The position numbers and the translations under genes were made by a program. Below are positions 18,701 to 26,437 of a DNA stretch of 64,000 bases, piece after piece (positions within the stretch are counted from its first letter, which is position 1; the number at the start of each line of letters is the position of its first letter). The stretch is from an uncultured Coriobacteriaceae bacterium (GTDB lineage Bacteria > Actinomycetota > Coriobacteriia > Coriobacteriales > Eggerthellaceae): positions 186,001 through 250,000 of the forward strand of contig CALDCB010000008.1 in NCBI GenBank assembly GCA_937937585.1, in the 5' to 3' direction. The notes beneath the pieces are model-generated. The model worked only from the letters and a program-made list of their open reading frames with translations. It was not told the origin of the DNA and ran no database searches.

Positions 18701-20502
18701 GCCAAAAGGGCCGCGCCATACGCGCCCATGTTGCCGGCGATGTCTGGGCGCACGGCATTCACGCCGGCGAGCTGCTCGAAGGCGCGAAGGACCGAGTCGT
18801 TCAGGAACGTGCCGCCCTGCACGATGACATGCTTGCCAACGTCATGCGGGTCGCGGATCTTGATAACCTTGAACAGGGCGTTCTTGATGACGGAAATGGC
18901 CAGGCCAGCGGCGATGTCGCCAACCGTGGCGCCCTCCTTCTGAGCCTGCTTAACGCGACTGTTCATGAACACGGTGCAGCGGCTACCCAGGTCAACGGGG
19001 TTTTCGGCCGCATTAGCGGTTTCCGCGAAGTCGGCAACCTCAAGATTCAGGCCGCTTGCGAAGCTTTCGATGAAGCTGCCGCAGCCCGACGAGCAGGCTT
19101 CGTTCAGCATGATGTGGTCGATGACGCCGTCTTTAACGCGCAGGCACTTCATGTCCTGGCCGCCGATGTCCAGAATGAACTCGACGTCGGGCACCATTTC
19201 ACGCGCGCCGCGCAGATGCGCGACGGTCTCGATTTCGCCGGAATCAACGCGCAGGGCTTGCAGCAGCAGAGCCTCGCCGTAACCGGTTACCGTGGAATGG
19301 CCGATGCGAACCAGCGGCCTGCCAGTGCCGGGGTCCTTAGGTAGGTCGGCGTACAACTTGGCAAGCGCATCCTTGGCGCAGCCAAGAACGTCGCCCTTGT
19401 TGCTGACGTAATGGGTCCACAGAATCTGGCCGTCCTCGCCGATAAGCGCGGCCTTGAAGGTAGTGGAGCCTGCGTCGATGCCCAAAAACGCCATGCCCTC
19501 GTAGGTTGCAAGGTCGCCGCGACGCACGCGCTCGCGATCGTGGCGCTGCTTGAATTCCTGATAGTCGGCCTCATCCTTGAACAGCGGGGCCAAGCGCGTG
19601 ACCTCGGAGCCCTGAATGTTGCCCAGGCCATGCAGGCGCTCGACCAAGGCAGAAAGCGTCTCGACCTTGGGCTGGGCGTCGTCAGTTGTGTCGCTTGCCT
19701 TTTTCAGAATGGATTCGGCACCCGCAACCGCGCAGCCGCTGGCCACGAACAGGTGGGCGTTCTCGGGCAGGATGATGTGCTCTTCGTCCAGGCCGAGCGT
19801 GATGTAGAAACGCTCGCGCAGCTCGGACAGGTACTGCAGCGGACCGCCCAAGAAGGCCACATGGCCGCGAATGGGCCTGCCGCAGGCCAAGCCGGAAATG
19901 GTCTGCGTGACAACGGCCTGGAAAATGGACGCAGCGATGTCGTCCCTGTTGGCGCCTTCGTTCAGCAGCGGTTGAACGTCGGTTTTCGCGAACACGCCGC
20001 AGCGCGACGCAATGGGATAGATAGTGGTGTGCTTCTTGGCCATTTCGTTCAGGCCGCCGGCGTCGGTGTTCAGAAGGGTGGCCATCTGATCGATGAACGC
20101 GCCTGTACCGCCGGCGCACTGACCGTTCATGCGCTGCTCGATGGATTGATCGAAATAGATGATCTTCGCGTCCTCGCCACCAAGCTCGATGGCGACGTCG
20201 GTTTCGGGGATGAACGCCTCAACCGCGGTTTTCGACGCGATGACTTCCTGAACGAATTCGACGCCAAGCCACTTGGCCAGCAGCAAGCCGCCCGAGCCCG
20301 TGATGGCAATGGTCATGGGGGCATCGCCGAATTCTTCGGCGGCCTTCTCAAGAACCTCGGCGACCGTGGCGCGCACGTCAGAGTGGTGACGTTGGTAAAC
20401 GGAATACAGAACCGTGTTGTCTTGATCCAAGATCGCAAGTTTGACCGTGGTCGAACCGACGTCGATGCCGATTCGCAGCGGAGCGGCTTGGTTGTTCGTC
20501 AT
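15760..20502 (-). CDS. Acyl-CoA dehydratase activase / HgdB-type multidomain protein
   Basis: A 1580-residue protein joining two BadF/BadG/BcrA/BcrD-type ATPase domains (about residues 5-270 and 335-600), a DUF2229 domain (about 690-910) and a 2-hydroxyacyl-CoA-dehydratase-like HgdB domain (about 1050-1400). The first ATPase carries GIDVGSTTVK and a GQCAGGTGAF cluster segment; the second has GIDAGSTTFK and NEACSSGCGSF. These cysteines bridge a [4Fe-4S] cluster in known activators, which use ATP to deliver low-potential electrons. A four-Cys RCKGCSNSCLL segment links to DUF2229. The ATG at 20502 follows GAGAGG. Such giant proteins are widespread in anaerobes; no CoA substrate is identified. 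Confidence 0.88.
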   Translation of the reverse strand: MTNNQAAPLRIGIDVGSTTVKLAILDQDNTVLYSVYQRHHSDVRATVAEVLEKAAEEFGDAPMTIAITGSGGLLLAKWLGVEFVQEVIASKTAVEAFIPETDVAIELGGEDAKIIYFDQSIEQRMNGQCAGGTGAFIDQMATLLNTDAGGLNEMAKKHTTIYPIASRCGVFAKTDVQPLLNEGANRDDIAASIFQAVVTQTISGLACGRPIRGHVAFLGGPLQYLSELRERFYITLGLDEEHIILPENAHLFVASGCAVAGAESILKKASDTTDDAQPKVETLSALVERLHGLGNIQGSEVTRLAPLFKDEADYQEFKQRHDRERVRRGDLATYEGMAFLGIDAGSTTFKAALIGEDGQILWTHYVSNKGDVLGCAKDALAKLYADLPKDPGTGRPLVRIGHSTVTGYGEALLLQALRVDSGEIETVAHLRGAREMVPDVEFILDIGGQDMKCLRVKDGVIDHIMLNEACSSGCGSFIESFASGLNLEVADFAETANAAENPVDLGSRCTVFMNSRVKQAQKEGATVGDIAAGLAISVIKNALFKVIKIRDPHDVGKHVIVQGGTFLNDSVLRAFEQLAGVNAVRPDIAGNMGAYGAALLARDRFHESVTRNAREYAARGESAPAVSSTLLSVDELAALNPTHRTTRCKGCSNSCLLTVNDFGVDEETGRHRRFITGNRCERGAGNTLDKKNEVPNLFKYKSERLFDYYTPLEPEQATRGTVGMPRALNMYENYPFWFTFFTKLGFRVVLSDQSTKKVFEAGIESMPSESVCYPAKMSHGHVMNLLAKHPDFIWMPCSKWERQEDEGAGNHFNCPIVASYPEALRLNIDELRTSDVAFLSPWLPYDKRDHLKKRLFVELCENFGNVVGKHGSLPTKREIDAAVDAAWEEDARFKADIRAKGEETLEWMEKTNTHGIVLAGRPYHNDPEINHAIPELLTSFGLAVLTEDSIAHLGTLERPIRLVDQWMFHTRLYAAAKVATQRRDLDLIQLNSFGCGLDALTTDQVQEILEASGKIYTVLKIDEVSNLGAARIRVRSLLAALRDQQEKEAEAILEANTGCPAAQAEELVAKFEARREASDGADVATAAAEIASKMRAAGAAESEVKALKKVAADLEDVNRDAESTQFPRAEFTKEMKDAGYTILAPQMAPYHFELLAPVFKANGYNMELLPSVDHGAVDAGLKYVNNDICYPSILVTGQIMEAVTSGRYDTHKLAVIITQTGGGCRATNYISLIRKALKAANLEYIPVISLALQGGLDESNSGFKVTLPMLKQAIYAFSYGDLLMTALYRTRPYEVEPGSAQRLFDYWMATCKQQLYSGVKQGVFAKTVQKIVEDFDTLPLQGEGTKPRVGVVGEILVKFHPTANNQVVDVIEAEGCEAVVPGLIEFFLFGIAGRIFQKDPLGRSSKGAFGAKMILGLLKTMRKPVIDAMEKSTRFEAPTDIFTLAGYGEEILSLCNSMGEGWLLTAEMVELVRHGAPNVVCAQPFACLPNHVVGRAVIKEIRRRYPTANIVAVDYDPGSSEVNQLNRIKLMISVAKANLAEKEAEAKGQRDARLDAASPHAVQQDMGDFELDVETEKVEK

Positions 20503-20741
20503 ATCGTTTCCTCTCGAACTCACTCGAAGCAAACCGATGGGAACAAACCGAAACGCGAGCGTCCCATGCGGCTCAGAGTGTATGCAACCTTATATTTTAC
20601 AGTCATTTCGCGATGCCGCCGATCTGTTTGTCATCTGTAGCTCAAAAGGCACAGATCGCCACGAAAGAACGGCGGCGCACGGATCCCGACAACGCTTAGA
20701 ATGGTTCAGCGAAGGATCAAGCCAACCCGAAGGGACCGAAC

Positions 20742-21738
20742 ATGGCCGAAGTCGCCAAAAGCAAGCTGAAGCTTCTGTTTCTCGCCCGCATCTTCGCAAA
20801 GGAAACCGACGAGAACCACGGCATCTCGGTTCAGGAGATCATCGAGAAGCTTGCCGAAGAAGGCATCGAAGTGGAGCGCAAGACGGTCTACCGCGACATC
20901 GAATGCCTCCGCGCGTTCGGCTACGACATCCTTCTTGACGGCACGCGCAGGCCTGCTGAGTATCGCCTGATCAACCGAAGGTTTCAAGATCAGGAGCTGT
21001 TCCTTATGGCCGACGCCGTGCAGTCGTCGCGCTTCCTTACCCAAAAGAAAAGCGCGTCGCTGGTGAAGGCCATCAACGAGCTGGGAAGCCGTCATATCGC
21101 CGACGGCATGCACAAGCGCGTGTACGTTGAGGGACGAATCAAAAGCCTGAACGAGTCAGTGTTCTACAACGTGGACGCCATTCAACGCGCCATGGACAAG
21201 AAACGCAAGGTGTCGTTCGTGTATTACAAATACGACGCCAAAGGCAAACTGGTCGCATCGCGCGACGGCGAGCGCTATGTCGAAACGCCTGTTCAGCTTA
21301 TGTACGCCGACGACGAGTATTACCTGGTTGCCTGGAATGACAAGCACAACGGCTTCACCAACTACCGCGTGGATCGCATGAAGTCGATTGAGGTTTCAGA
21401 CGAGCCCCTCTACGCGCAACGAGGAAATCGCCAGCTTTGGTGTATCGAAGTACCAGCTGCGCGTGTTCGGAATGTACAGCGGCGAAACGGCGAATGTGAC
21501 GCTGTCGGTGGAACCCGATACCATGAACACCGTGATAGACCGGTTCGGGCCGGATGCCAACATCACGATAAGCGGCAGCGGGCAGACGCGCATTTCGGCA
21601 ACTGTGATGATTGCACCCACATTTTTCGGATGGCTGGCAATTTTGGGAACCAAGGTTCGCATCGAATCGCCGAAATCCGTTCAGGTTGCCTATCAAAAGT
21701 ACCTGAACGAAATCGTCGCCAGCTACCAGAAAAAGTAG
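20742..21738 (+). pseudogene. WYL-domain transcriptional regulator interrupted by a frameshift
   Basis: The first frame (20742-21408) encodes an N-terminal winged helix with KTVYRDIE.L followed by a WYL domain (residues about 140-220). The homologous continuation lies one frame over, from about 21406 to 21738. Removing one base from the CCCC run at 21405-21408 restores a single 331-residue protein of normal length for the family. Codon use is similar on both sides, so this is either a sequencing error or a recent mutation. WYL regulators bind DNA and sense nucleic acid or nucleotide ligands. The ATG follows AAGGGACC. A hairpin overlaps the stop. Confidence 0.8.
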
Positions 21739-21750
21739 CCGGCGACGATT
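21711..21750. repeat. Hairpin overlapping the WYL gene stop
   Basis: Arms 21711-21726 and 21735-21750 pair over 15 of 16 positions around an 8-base loop. The convergent HIRAN gene ends 20 bases later, so it may terminate both transcripts, although neither side has a good T run. Confidence 0.5.
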
Positions 21751-21770
21751 CCAAGAAAGAAGGGCTCGAA

Positions 21771-22106
21771 CTAGTTATTCTTGCGCTTGTCGACCACGTA
21801 GATGCCCACATGAACCTGATTGCGCGGATCGACGCTTTTGTCCACCTTCATGACGCGGCACTCAAAAACGTTGTTGTGGCCAAAGCGGAGCAGCTGAGCA
21901 ATGGTGGCGTTCCTAGCACGCGGGACATAGCCCAGGTGCACACCCTTGCGACGGATGGAAACGGCATTGGGGTCGTAAGGGGTGTCGAACTCGGGAACAA
22001 GGTCGAGCTTCTTGCCAACCTTCAGGCTTCCCAAGACGAGAGCGCCGTCGTGATATTGGAAGCCGGCGATGTCGAACGAATCGTACATTTTGCTGGGCTC
22101 GTACAT
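21771..22106 (-). CDS. Stand-alone HIRAN domain protein
   Basis: A 111-residue protein starting at the ATG at 22106, five bases after a perfect AAGGAGGT; the longer ORF would overlap the DUF711 gene and is not used. The whole chain is a HIRAN domain: F.IAGFQYHDG, VGKKLDLVPEFDTPYDPNAVSI, LGYVPRARNATIAQLLRFG, then a terminal strand. HIRAN domains bind 3' single-stranded DNA ends in eukaryotic HLTF and occur in bacteria alone or with nucleases. It converges on the broken WYL regulator gene and diverges from the DUF711 gene. The precise role is unknown. Confidence 0.85.
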   Translation of the reverse strand: MYEPSKMYDSFDIAGFQYHDGALVLGSLKVGKKLDLVPEFDTPYDPNAVSIRRKGVHLGYVPRARNATIAQLLRFGHNNVFECRVMKVDKSVDPRNQVHVGIYVVDKRKNN

Positions 22107-22410
22107 GAGAACCTCCTTCAAAGCCGATTTGATGCTCTCATAATACCTAGTTCGCATGCGCAATGAGGGAACTGCAGTGGACAGGTAACGCTTAGGCAAG
22201 CCCACGGCTGAACACAAAGCGCCCGCATCCAGTCGCAAACTGCCAACAGCCGCGCCAACCACCCGTTCCGTCATCTTTTCGTCGATATCCCCATTCGTAA
22301 CAAGCGGCACATCAGGCTTTGCTATTCTTGAAGAATCGGATGCGCATCGCGGACGCAAGCGCCGCGCGCCAAGAAAGCGCATCGCACACCACGAACGAAA
22401 ACGAGGAGCC
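22107..22410. other. Divergent intergenic region between HIRAN and DUF711 genes
   Basis: About 304 bases containing the ribosome site of the HIRAN gene at the left and GAGGAG of the DUF711 gene at the right. A TATTAT word on the minus strand near 22140 could be a -10 element, but no convincing -35 partner is present. No RNA gene or conserved riboswitch is evident. Confidence 0.4.
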
Positions 22411-23775
22411 ATGCAGATCACGCCTGCCGACGTCGCCGCAACCACCGCGATGATCACCGAGCAAAACCTGGACATCCGCACCATCACGCTGGGTCTTAAC
22501 CTGCGCTCATGCGCCGCCGACAGCGTCGACGGCATCTCGCGCAAAATCTACGACCGCATGACCTCGGCCGCCGAGAACCTGGTTCCCACCGCCGAGCAGC
22601 TCGAGCGCGAATACGGCATTCCCATTGTCAACAAGCGCATCTCGGTCACCCCTATCGCCGAGCTGTGCGACGCCGTTCCCGAAACCGACCTTTCGCCCAT
22701 CGCCGAATCCATGGACAAGGCCGCCAAGGAAGTTGGCGTTAACTTCGTCGGCGGTTTCTCGGCCTTGGTTCACAAGGGTTCCACACGCGCCGACGAGAAG
22801 CTGATGGACTCCATTCCCGAAGCGCTGGCCAAAACCGACATCGTGTGCTCGTCGGTGAACGTGGGCTCCACCCGCGCGGGCATCAACATGGACGCCGCCC
22901 TGAAGATGGCGGGCATCATCAGGAAATCCGCCGAGCTCACCGCCGATCGCGAGTGCATCGGCGCAGGCAAACTGGTCGTGTTCTGCAACGCCGTCGAAGA
23001 CAACCCCTTCATGGCAGGCGCGTTCCACGGCGCCGGCGAAGCTGATGAAACCATCAACGTTGGCGTTTCGGGCCCGGGCGTTGTACGCGCGGTCCTGGCC
23101 GACCTCCCCAAGGACGCCGACCTTACCACCGTGGCCGAGGCCATCAAGTCCACCGCCTTCAAGATAACCCGCGCCGGCGAGCTTATGGCCCGCGAGGCCG
23201 CAAGCCGCCTGGGCTACGAGAAGGGCATTCTTGACCTATCCCTTGCCCCCACCCCGGCTGCGGGCGACTCGGTTGCCAACATCCTTGAGGAAATCGGCGT
23301 TGGCACCTGCGGCGGCCCTGGCACCACGGCTGCCCTGGCCATGCTGAACGACGCTGTTAAGAAGGGCGGCGTCATGGCAAGCTCCAGCGTTGGCGGCCTT
23401 TCCGGTGCTTTCATTCCCGTTTCCGAGGATGCCGGCATGATCCGCGCCGCCGAGATGGGCGCGCTGCATCTTGAGAAGCTCGAAGCCATGACCTGCGTTT
23501 GCTCGGTCGGTCTTGACATGATCGCCATCCCCGGCGACACCTCGGTCGAAACCATCCTGGGCATCATCGCCGACGAAGCAGCCATCGGCATGATCAACAA
23601 CAAGACCACCGCCGTTCGCCTGATCCCCGCAATCGGCAAGAAGCCGGGCGACCGCCTGAACTTCGGCGGCCTGCTGGGTTACGCCCCCGTCATCCCCGTG
23701 AACGAGTACGCCGGCTCGGTGTTCGCTCACCGTGGCGGCCGCATCCCTGCCCCGCTCAACTCGCTGAAGAACTAA
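22411..23775 (+). CDS. DUF711 / UPF0210 (PFL-like) family protein
   Basis: A 454-residue protein of the UPF0210 family, often annotated as PFL family because of a distant glycyl-radical-enzyme-like fold. Family features are an N-terminal D.RTITLGLNL segment, the K.ISVTPIA and NFVGGFSALV segments, a central SSVNVGSTRAGINMDA block and the C-terminal RIPAPLNSLKN end. No glycyl-radical motif is seen, so radical chemistry should not be assumed. In other bacteria it follows a small ACT-domain protein; no such gene is present here. Start is at the ATG after GAGGAGCC. Function is uncharacterised. Confidence 0.88.
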   Translation: MQITPADVAATTAMITEQNLDIRTITLGLNLRSCAADSVDGISRKIYDRMTSAAENLVPTAEQLEREYGIPIVNKRISVTPIAELCDAVPETDLSPIAESMDKAAKEVGVNFVGGFSALVHKGSTRADEKLMDSIPEALAKTDIVCSSVNVGSTRAGINMDAALKMAGIIRKSAELTADRECIGAGKLVVFCNAVEDNPFMAGAFHGAGEADETINVGVSGPGVVRAVLADLPKDADLTTVAEAIKSTAFKITRAGELMAREAASRLGYEKGILDLSLAPTPAAGDSVANILEEIGVGTCGGPGTTAALAMLNDAVKKGGVMASSSVGGLSGAFIPVSEDAGMIRAAEMGALHLEKLEAMTCVCSVGLDMIAIPGDTSVETILGIIADEAAIGMINNKTTAVRLIPAIGKKPGDRLNFGGLLGYAPVIPVNEYAGSVFAHRGGRIPAPLNSLKN

Positions 23776-23873
23776 AGCGAACACGACGGCAGAGCGCACA
23801 GCTCGCACCGGCAAGCGAATAGGGCCGCGCACACGACCAGGTAATTATCTGAACAAGCAAGAAGGCGAAGGAA

Positions 23874-24272
23874 ATGGGACTCAATCTGTTGGCAGTTGCG
23901 ATCGGCGGCGCTTTGGGCGCTTCGATCAGGTACCTCACGAACGTGGGGTTCGCGCATCTGTTGGCGGGAGCCAACCCATTCTACCCCTTCCCCATTTCCA
24001 CGATGGTCATCAACACCATCGGCTGCTTCGCGATGGGCTTTCTGGCAAGCTTCTTCACCTGGCACGACACGCCCGTTTGGAAGAACTTCGCCACGGTTGG
24101 CCTTCTGGGCGGCTTCACCACGTTGTCGACCTTCGGCCTTGAGACCATCCACCTCATCGACAACGCCAGCTACGGCGTGGCATTACTGAACGTCACGCTC
24201 ACATTGTTCTCGTGCCTGCTGGGCATCGTGTTCGGCCGCATGCTGGCACACACGCTGTTTCCCGGCCGCTAA
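23874..24272 (+). CDS. crcB: Fluoride channel CrcB/Fluc
   Basis: A 132-residue four-helix membrane protein that exports fluoride as an antiparallel dimer. Signatures are GGALGASIRY in helix 1, the polar N-T-G segment STMVINTIGCF in helix 2, and GLLGGFTTLSTFGLET at the helix-3 break that binds the central sodium. It is a single copy and therefore probably a homodimer, unlike the paired crcB genes of some Gram-positives. A strong intrinsic terminator follows. No fluoride riboswitch is recognisable in the 98 bases upstream. Confidence 0.93.
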   Translation: MGLNLLAVAIGGALGASIRYLTNVGFAHLLAGANPFYPFPISTMVINTIGCFAMGFLASFFTWHDTPVWKNFATVGLLGGFTTLSTFGLETIHLIDNASYGVALLNVTLTLFSCLLGIVFGRMLAHTLFPGR

Positions 24273-24300
24273 GTCAGGCATAACAAGCTTGTAACGCTCG

Positions 24301-24330
24301 AAAGGCACCCTGCGGGGTGCCTTTCCTTTT
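24301..24330 (+). terminator. Intrinsic terminator after crcB
   Basis: AAAGGCACCC (24301-24310) and GGGTGCCTTT (24315-24324) form a perfect 10-bp stem with a TGCG loop, followed by CCTTTT. Confidence 0.9.
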
Positions 24331-24418
24331 CAGTCTATTGTTTGCCGCTGTAGTAGCCGATTCGTTCTTACGGCCCACACTTTCGGAAACCGCCGAAGGC
24401 GACTTGCCGATTCGCGAA

Positions 24419-25210
24419 CTATCGTTTCACGGCGCGAACCAGGTACTCGACGTTGTGGCCCTTCGCACCCGTGATAGACGACTCAACAACGCCGGTCACG
24501 TCGAACGACGCCGATTCAAGCGCTCGCTTGACCTCGTCGACGGTGCGCAAGCGAACCGCCTCGTCAAGCACCACGCCGCGTTCGGTTTCGTCGTGAGCCG
24601 ATTCGAACTGCGGCTTCACCAAGCCAATGAACACGCCACCCGCGTCAAGCAAGTTGGCGAACACAGGAGCCAAGCTTGCCAAGCCGATGAAACTGAGGTC
24701 GGCGACAGCAAGATCGAACGGCGCGCCCAAATCGGCTGGATCGGCCGTGCGAATGTTGGTGCGCTCGAACACGACGACACGCGGATCCTGACGCACCTTC
24801 CAGGCAAGCTGCCCGTAGTTGACGTCGACGCATGCAACGGAAGCCGCCCCTGCCTGCAACAAGCAGTCGGAGAAACCGCCGGTGGAAGAGCCGATGTCGA
24901 TGCAGCGAAGCCCCAACACATTCTGATCGAACGCGTCAAGCGCACCACGCAGTTTGAACCCGCCGCGCGAAACGTAGGGCATACCGCCCTTCACCTGGAT
25001 GTCCGCGTCAGACGGAACCTTCACCGCGGCGCTGGTTGCGTACACGTCGCCCACCTTCACCTCGTGCGCCAACACAGCGCGAAGCGCAGCCTGGGCATCG
25101 GCGAAATAGCCGCGCTCAACCAGCAGCGCGTCGAGGCGCACCTTCTTGGGTTTAGACGGTTTGGCAGTCGCGGTATTCAGGTTGTTGGGAACGTCATTGT
25201 GTTTGCTCAT
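24419..25210 (-). CDS. tlyA: TlyA family rRNA 2'-O-methyltransferase (hemolysin-like)
   Basis: A 263-residue protein with an N-terminal S4 RNA-binding domain (RLDALLVERGYFADAQ.A, residues about 24-80) and a C-terminal FtsJ-type Rossmann fold with DIGSSTGGFSDC as SAM loop (near residue 105), ADLSFIGL, and KPQFE. TlyA methylates riboses in 16S and 23S rRNA in actinobacteria and determines capreomycin sensitivity; the hemolysin label is historical. The first 22 residues are a charged leader. The gene starts 10 bases after a terminator for the asd transcript, so it may have a separate promoter or depend on read-through. Confidence 0.9.
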   Translation of the reverse strand: MSKHNDVPNNLNTATAKPSKPKKVRLDALLVERGYFADAQAALRAVLAHEVKVGDVYATSAAVKVPSDADIQVKGGMPYVSRGGFKLRGALDAFDQNVLGLRCIDIGSSTGGFSDCLLQAGAASVACVDVNYGQLAWKVRQDPRVVVFERTNIRTADPADLGAPFDLAVADLSFIGLASLAPVFANLLDAGGVFIGLVKPQFESAHDETERGVVLDEAVRLRTVDEVKRALESASFDVTGVVESSITGAKGHNVEYLVRAVKR

Positions 25211-25219
25211 ACGGTCATT

Positions 25220-25250
25220 CTAAACGAAAGGGCGCGACCGATGTCGCGCC
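25220..25250 (-). terminator. Intrinsic terminator after asd
   Basis: GGGCGCGAC (25229-25237) and GTCGCGCCC (25242-25250) pair perfectly; on the minus strand CTTTCGTTT follows. It separates the lysC-asd unit from tlyA. Confidence 0.8.
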
Positions 25251-25378
25251 CATGTCAAAACCAGTTGATTGTCGCTGCGGGTTTGCGGTTCGCAGCGCAA
25301 GGCTTCAGGCCAGCAGCGCGAAGCCCCAACCACGCCAGGCGAACCCTGCCCGAGCTGGCTGGCGTCCGCCGCAGCCGC

Positions 25379-26419
25379 TTACGGAAGCAGCAGCTGGGCA
25401 ACCTGAACGGCGTTCAGAGCAGCACCCTTGCGGATCTGATCCATAACGCACCAGAACGAAATGCCGTTCTCGACGCTGTAGTCCTTGCGCACGCGGCCGA
25501 CGTACACCTTGTCAGTGTGAGCAAGCAGGCCGGGCATGGGATAGCCGTTCTCAGCGGGAACGTCATTCAGAGCAACGCCCGGCTCAGCTTCAAACGCGGC
25601 GCGCGCCTGCTCGGGCGTGATGGGACCGTCAAACTCGACGTTCACGTACTCGGCGTGGCAACGCAGAACCGGGACGCGAGCGCAGTTGGCGGCAACACCC
25701 AAATCAGGGTGGCCCATGATCTTCTTGGTCTCGACGATCATCTTCCACTCTTCCTTCGTGGAGTCGTCGTCAAGGAACACATCGATATGCGGGATAATGT
25801 TGAACGCGATCTGATCGCTGAAGGCATGCGGCTCGAACTCGTTGCCATCAAGGTAGTCGCGCGTCTGATCGTACAACTCGTTCATGGCGGCGACACCAGC
25901 GCCGCTTGCAGCTTGGTACGTGGAAGCGACAACACGCTTAATAGGAGCCACAGACTCCAACGCATGAAGCGCGACGACCATCTGGATGGTGGAGCAGTTG
26001 GGGTTAGCGATAACGCCGTTGTGCCACGTAACGTCCTGAGGGTTAACCTCAGGAACAACCAGCGGAACATCCTCTTCCATGCGGAAGGCGCTGGAGTTGT
26101 CGATCATGACCGCACCAGCACTGACGACAGCCTCTCGCATTTCCTTGGAAACGCCCGCCCCGGCAGAGAACAAAGCGATGTCAACGCCCTCGAATGCCCC
26201 GGGGGTCATTTCCTGAACAATAAGCTTACCAGCGGGGACCTGACCGCAGCCAAGGAAGTCGATCTCCTTGCCGGCAGAGCGCGCCGACGCCAGAGGGATG
26301 ACCTTGCTCGCGGGGAAATCGAGGTCGTGCAGCACCTGCATGAATTCCGAACCAACGGCGCCGGTTGCACCTGCAACGGCAACGACCGGGTTGGCGGGAA
26401 TCTGTTTCGTCCAAGCCAT
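25379..26419 (-). CDS. asd: Aspartate-semialdehyde dehydrogenase
   Basis: This enzyme reduces aspartyl phosphate to aspartate semialdehyde with NADPH, the second step toward lysine, diaminopimelate, threonine and methionine. The 346-residue product has the NADP loop VAGATGAVG near residue 15, catalytic cysteine in ANPNCSTIQM (near residue 137), the SGAGVAAM segment and a later RVPVLRCHAEYV block. It lies 18 bases after lysC and is clearly in the same transcript; a terminator follows after about 130 bases of apparently untranslated DNA. Confidence 0.96.
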   Translation of the reverse strand: MAWTKQIPANPVVAVAGATGAVGSEFMQVLHDLDFPASKVIPLASARSAGKEIDFLGCGQVPAGKLIVQEMTPGAFEGVDIALFSAGAGVSKEMREAVVSAGAVMIDNSSAFRMEEDVPLVVPEVNPQDVTWHNGVIANPNCSTIQMVVALHALESVAPIKRVVASTYQAASGAGVAAMNELYDQTRDYLDGNEFEPHAFSDQIAFNIIPHIDVFLDDDSTKEEWKMIVETKKIMGHPDLGVAANCARVPVLRCHAEYVNVEFDGPITPEQARAAFEAEPGVALNDVPAENGYPMPGLLAHTDKVYVGRVRKDYSVENGISFWCVMDQIRKGAALNAVQVAQLLLP

Positions 26420-26437
26420 GTGGCTCCCCTTTCTGGC

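Noticed and set aside
16030..19344. Plus-strand open frame of 1104 codons opposite the activase gene
   Set aside because: Low-complexity, His/Gln/Arg-rich translation without any motif; it is an antisense shadow of a high-GC minus-strand gene with strong domain evidence.
23776..23873. Fluoride riboswitch upstream of crcB
   Set aside because: The short spacer does not show the conserved pseudoknot core; no support.
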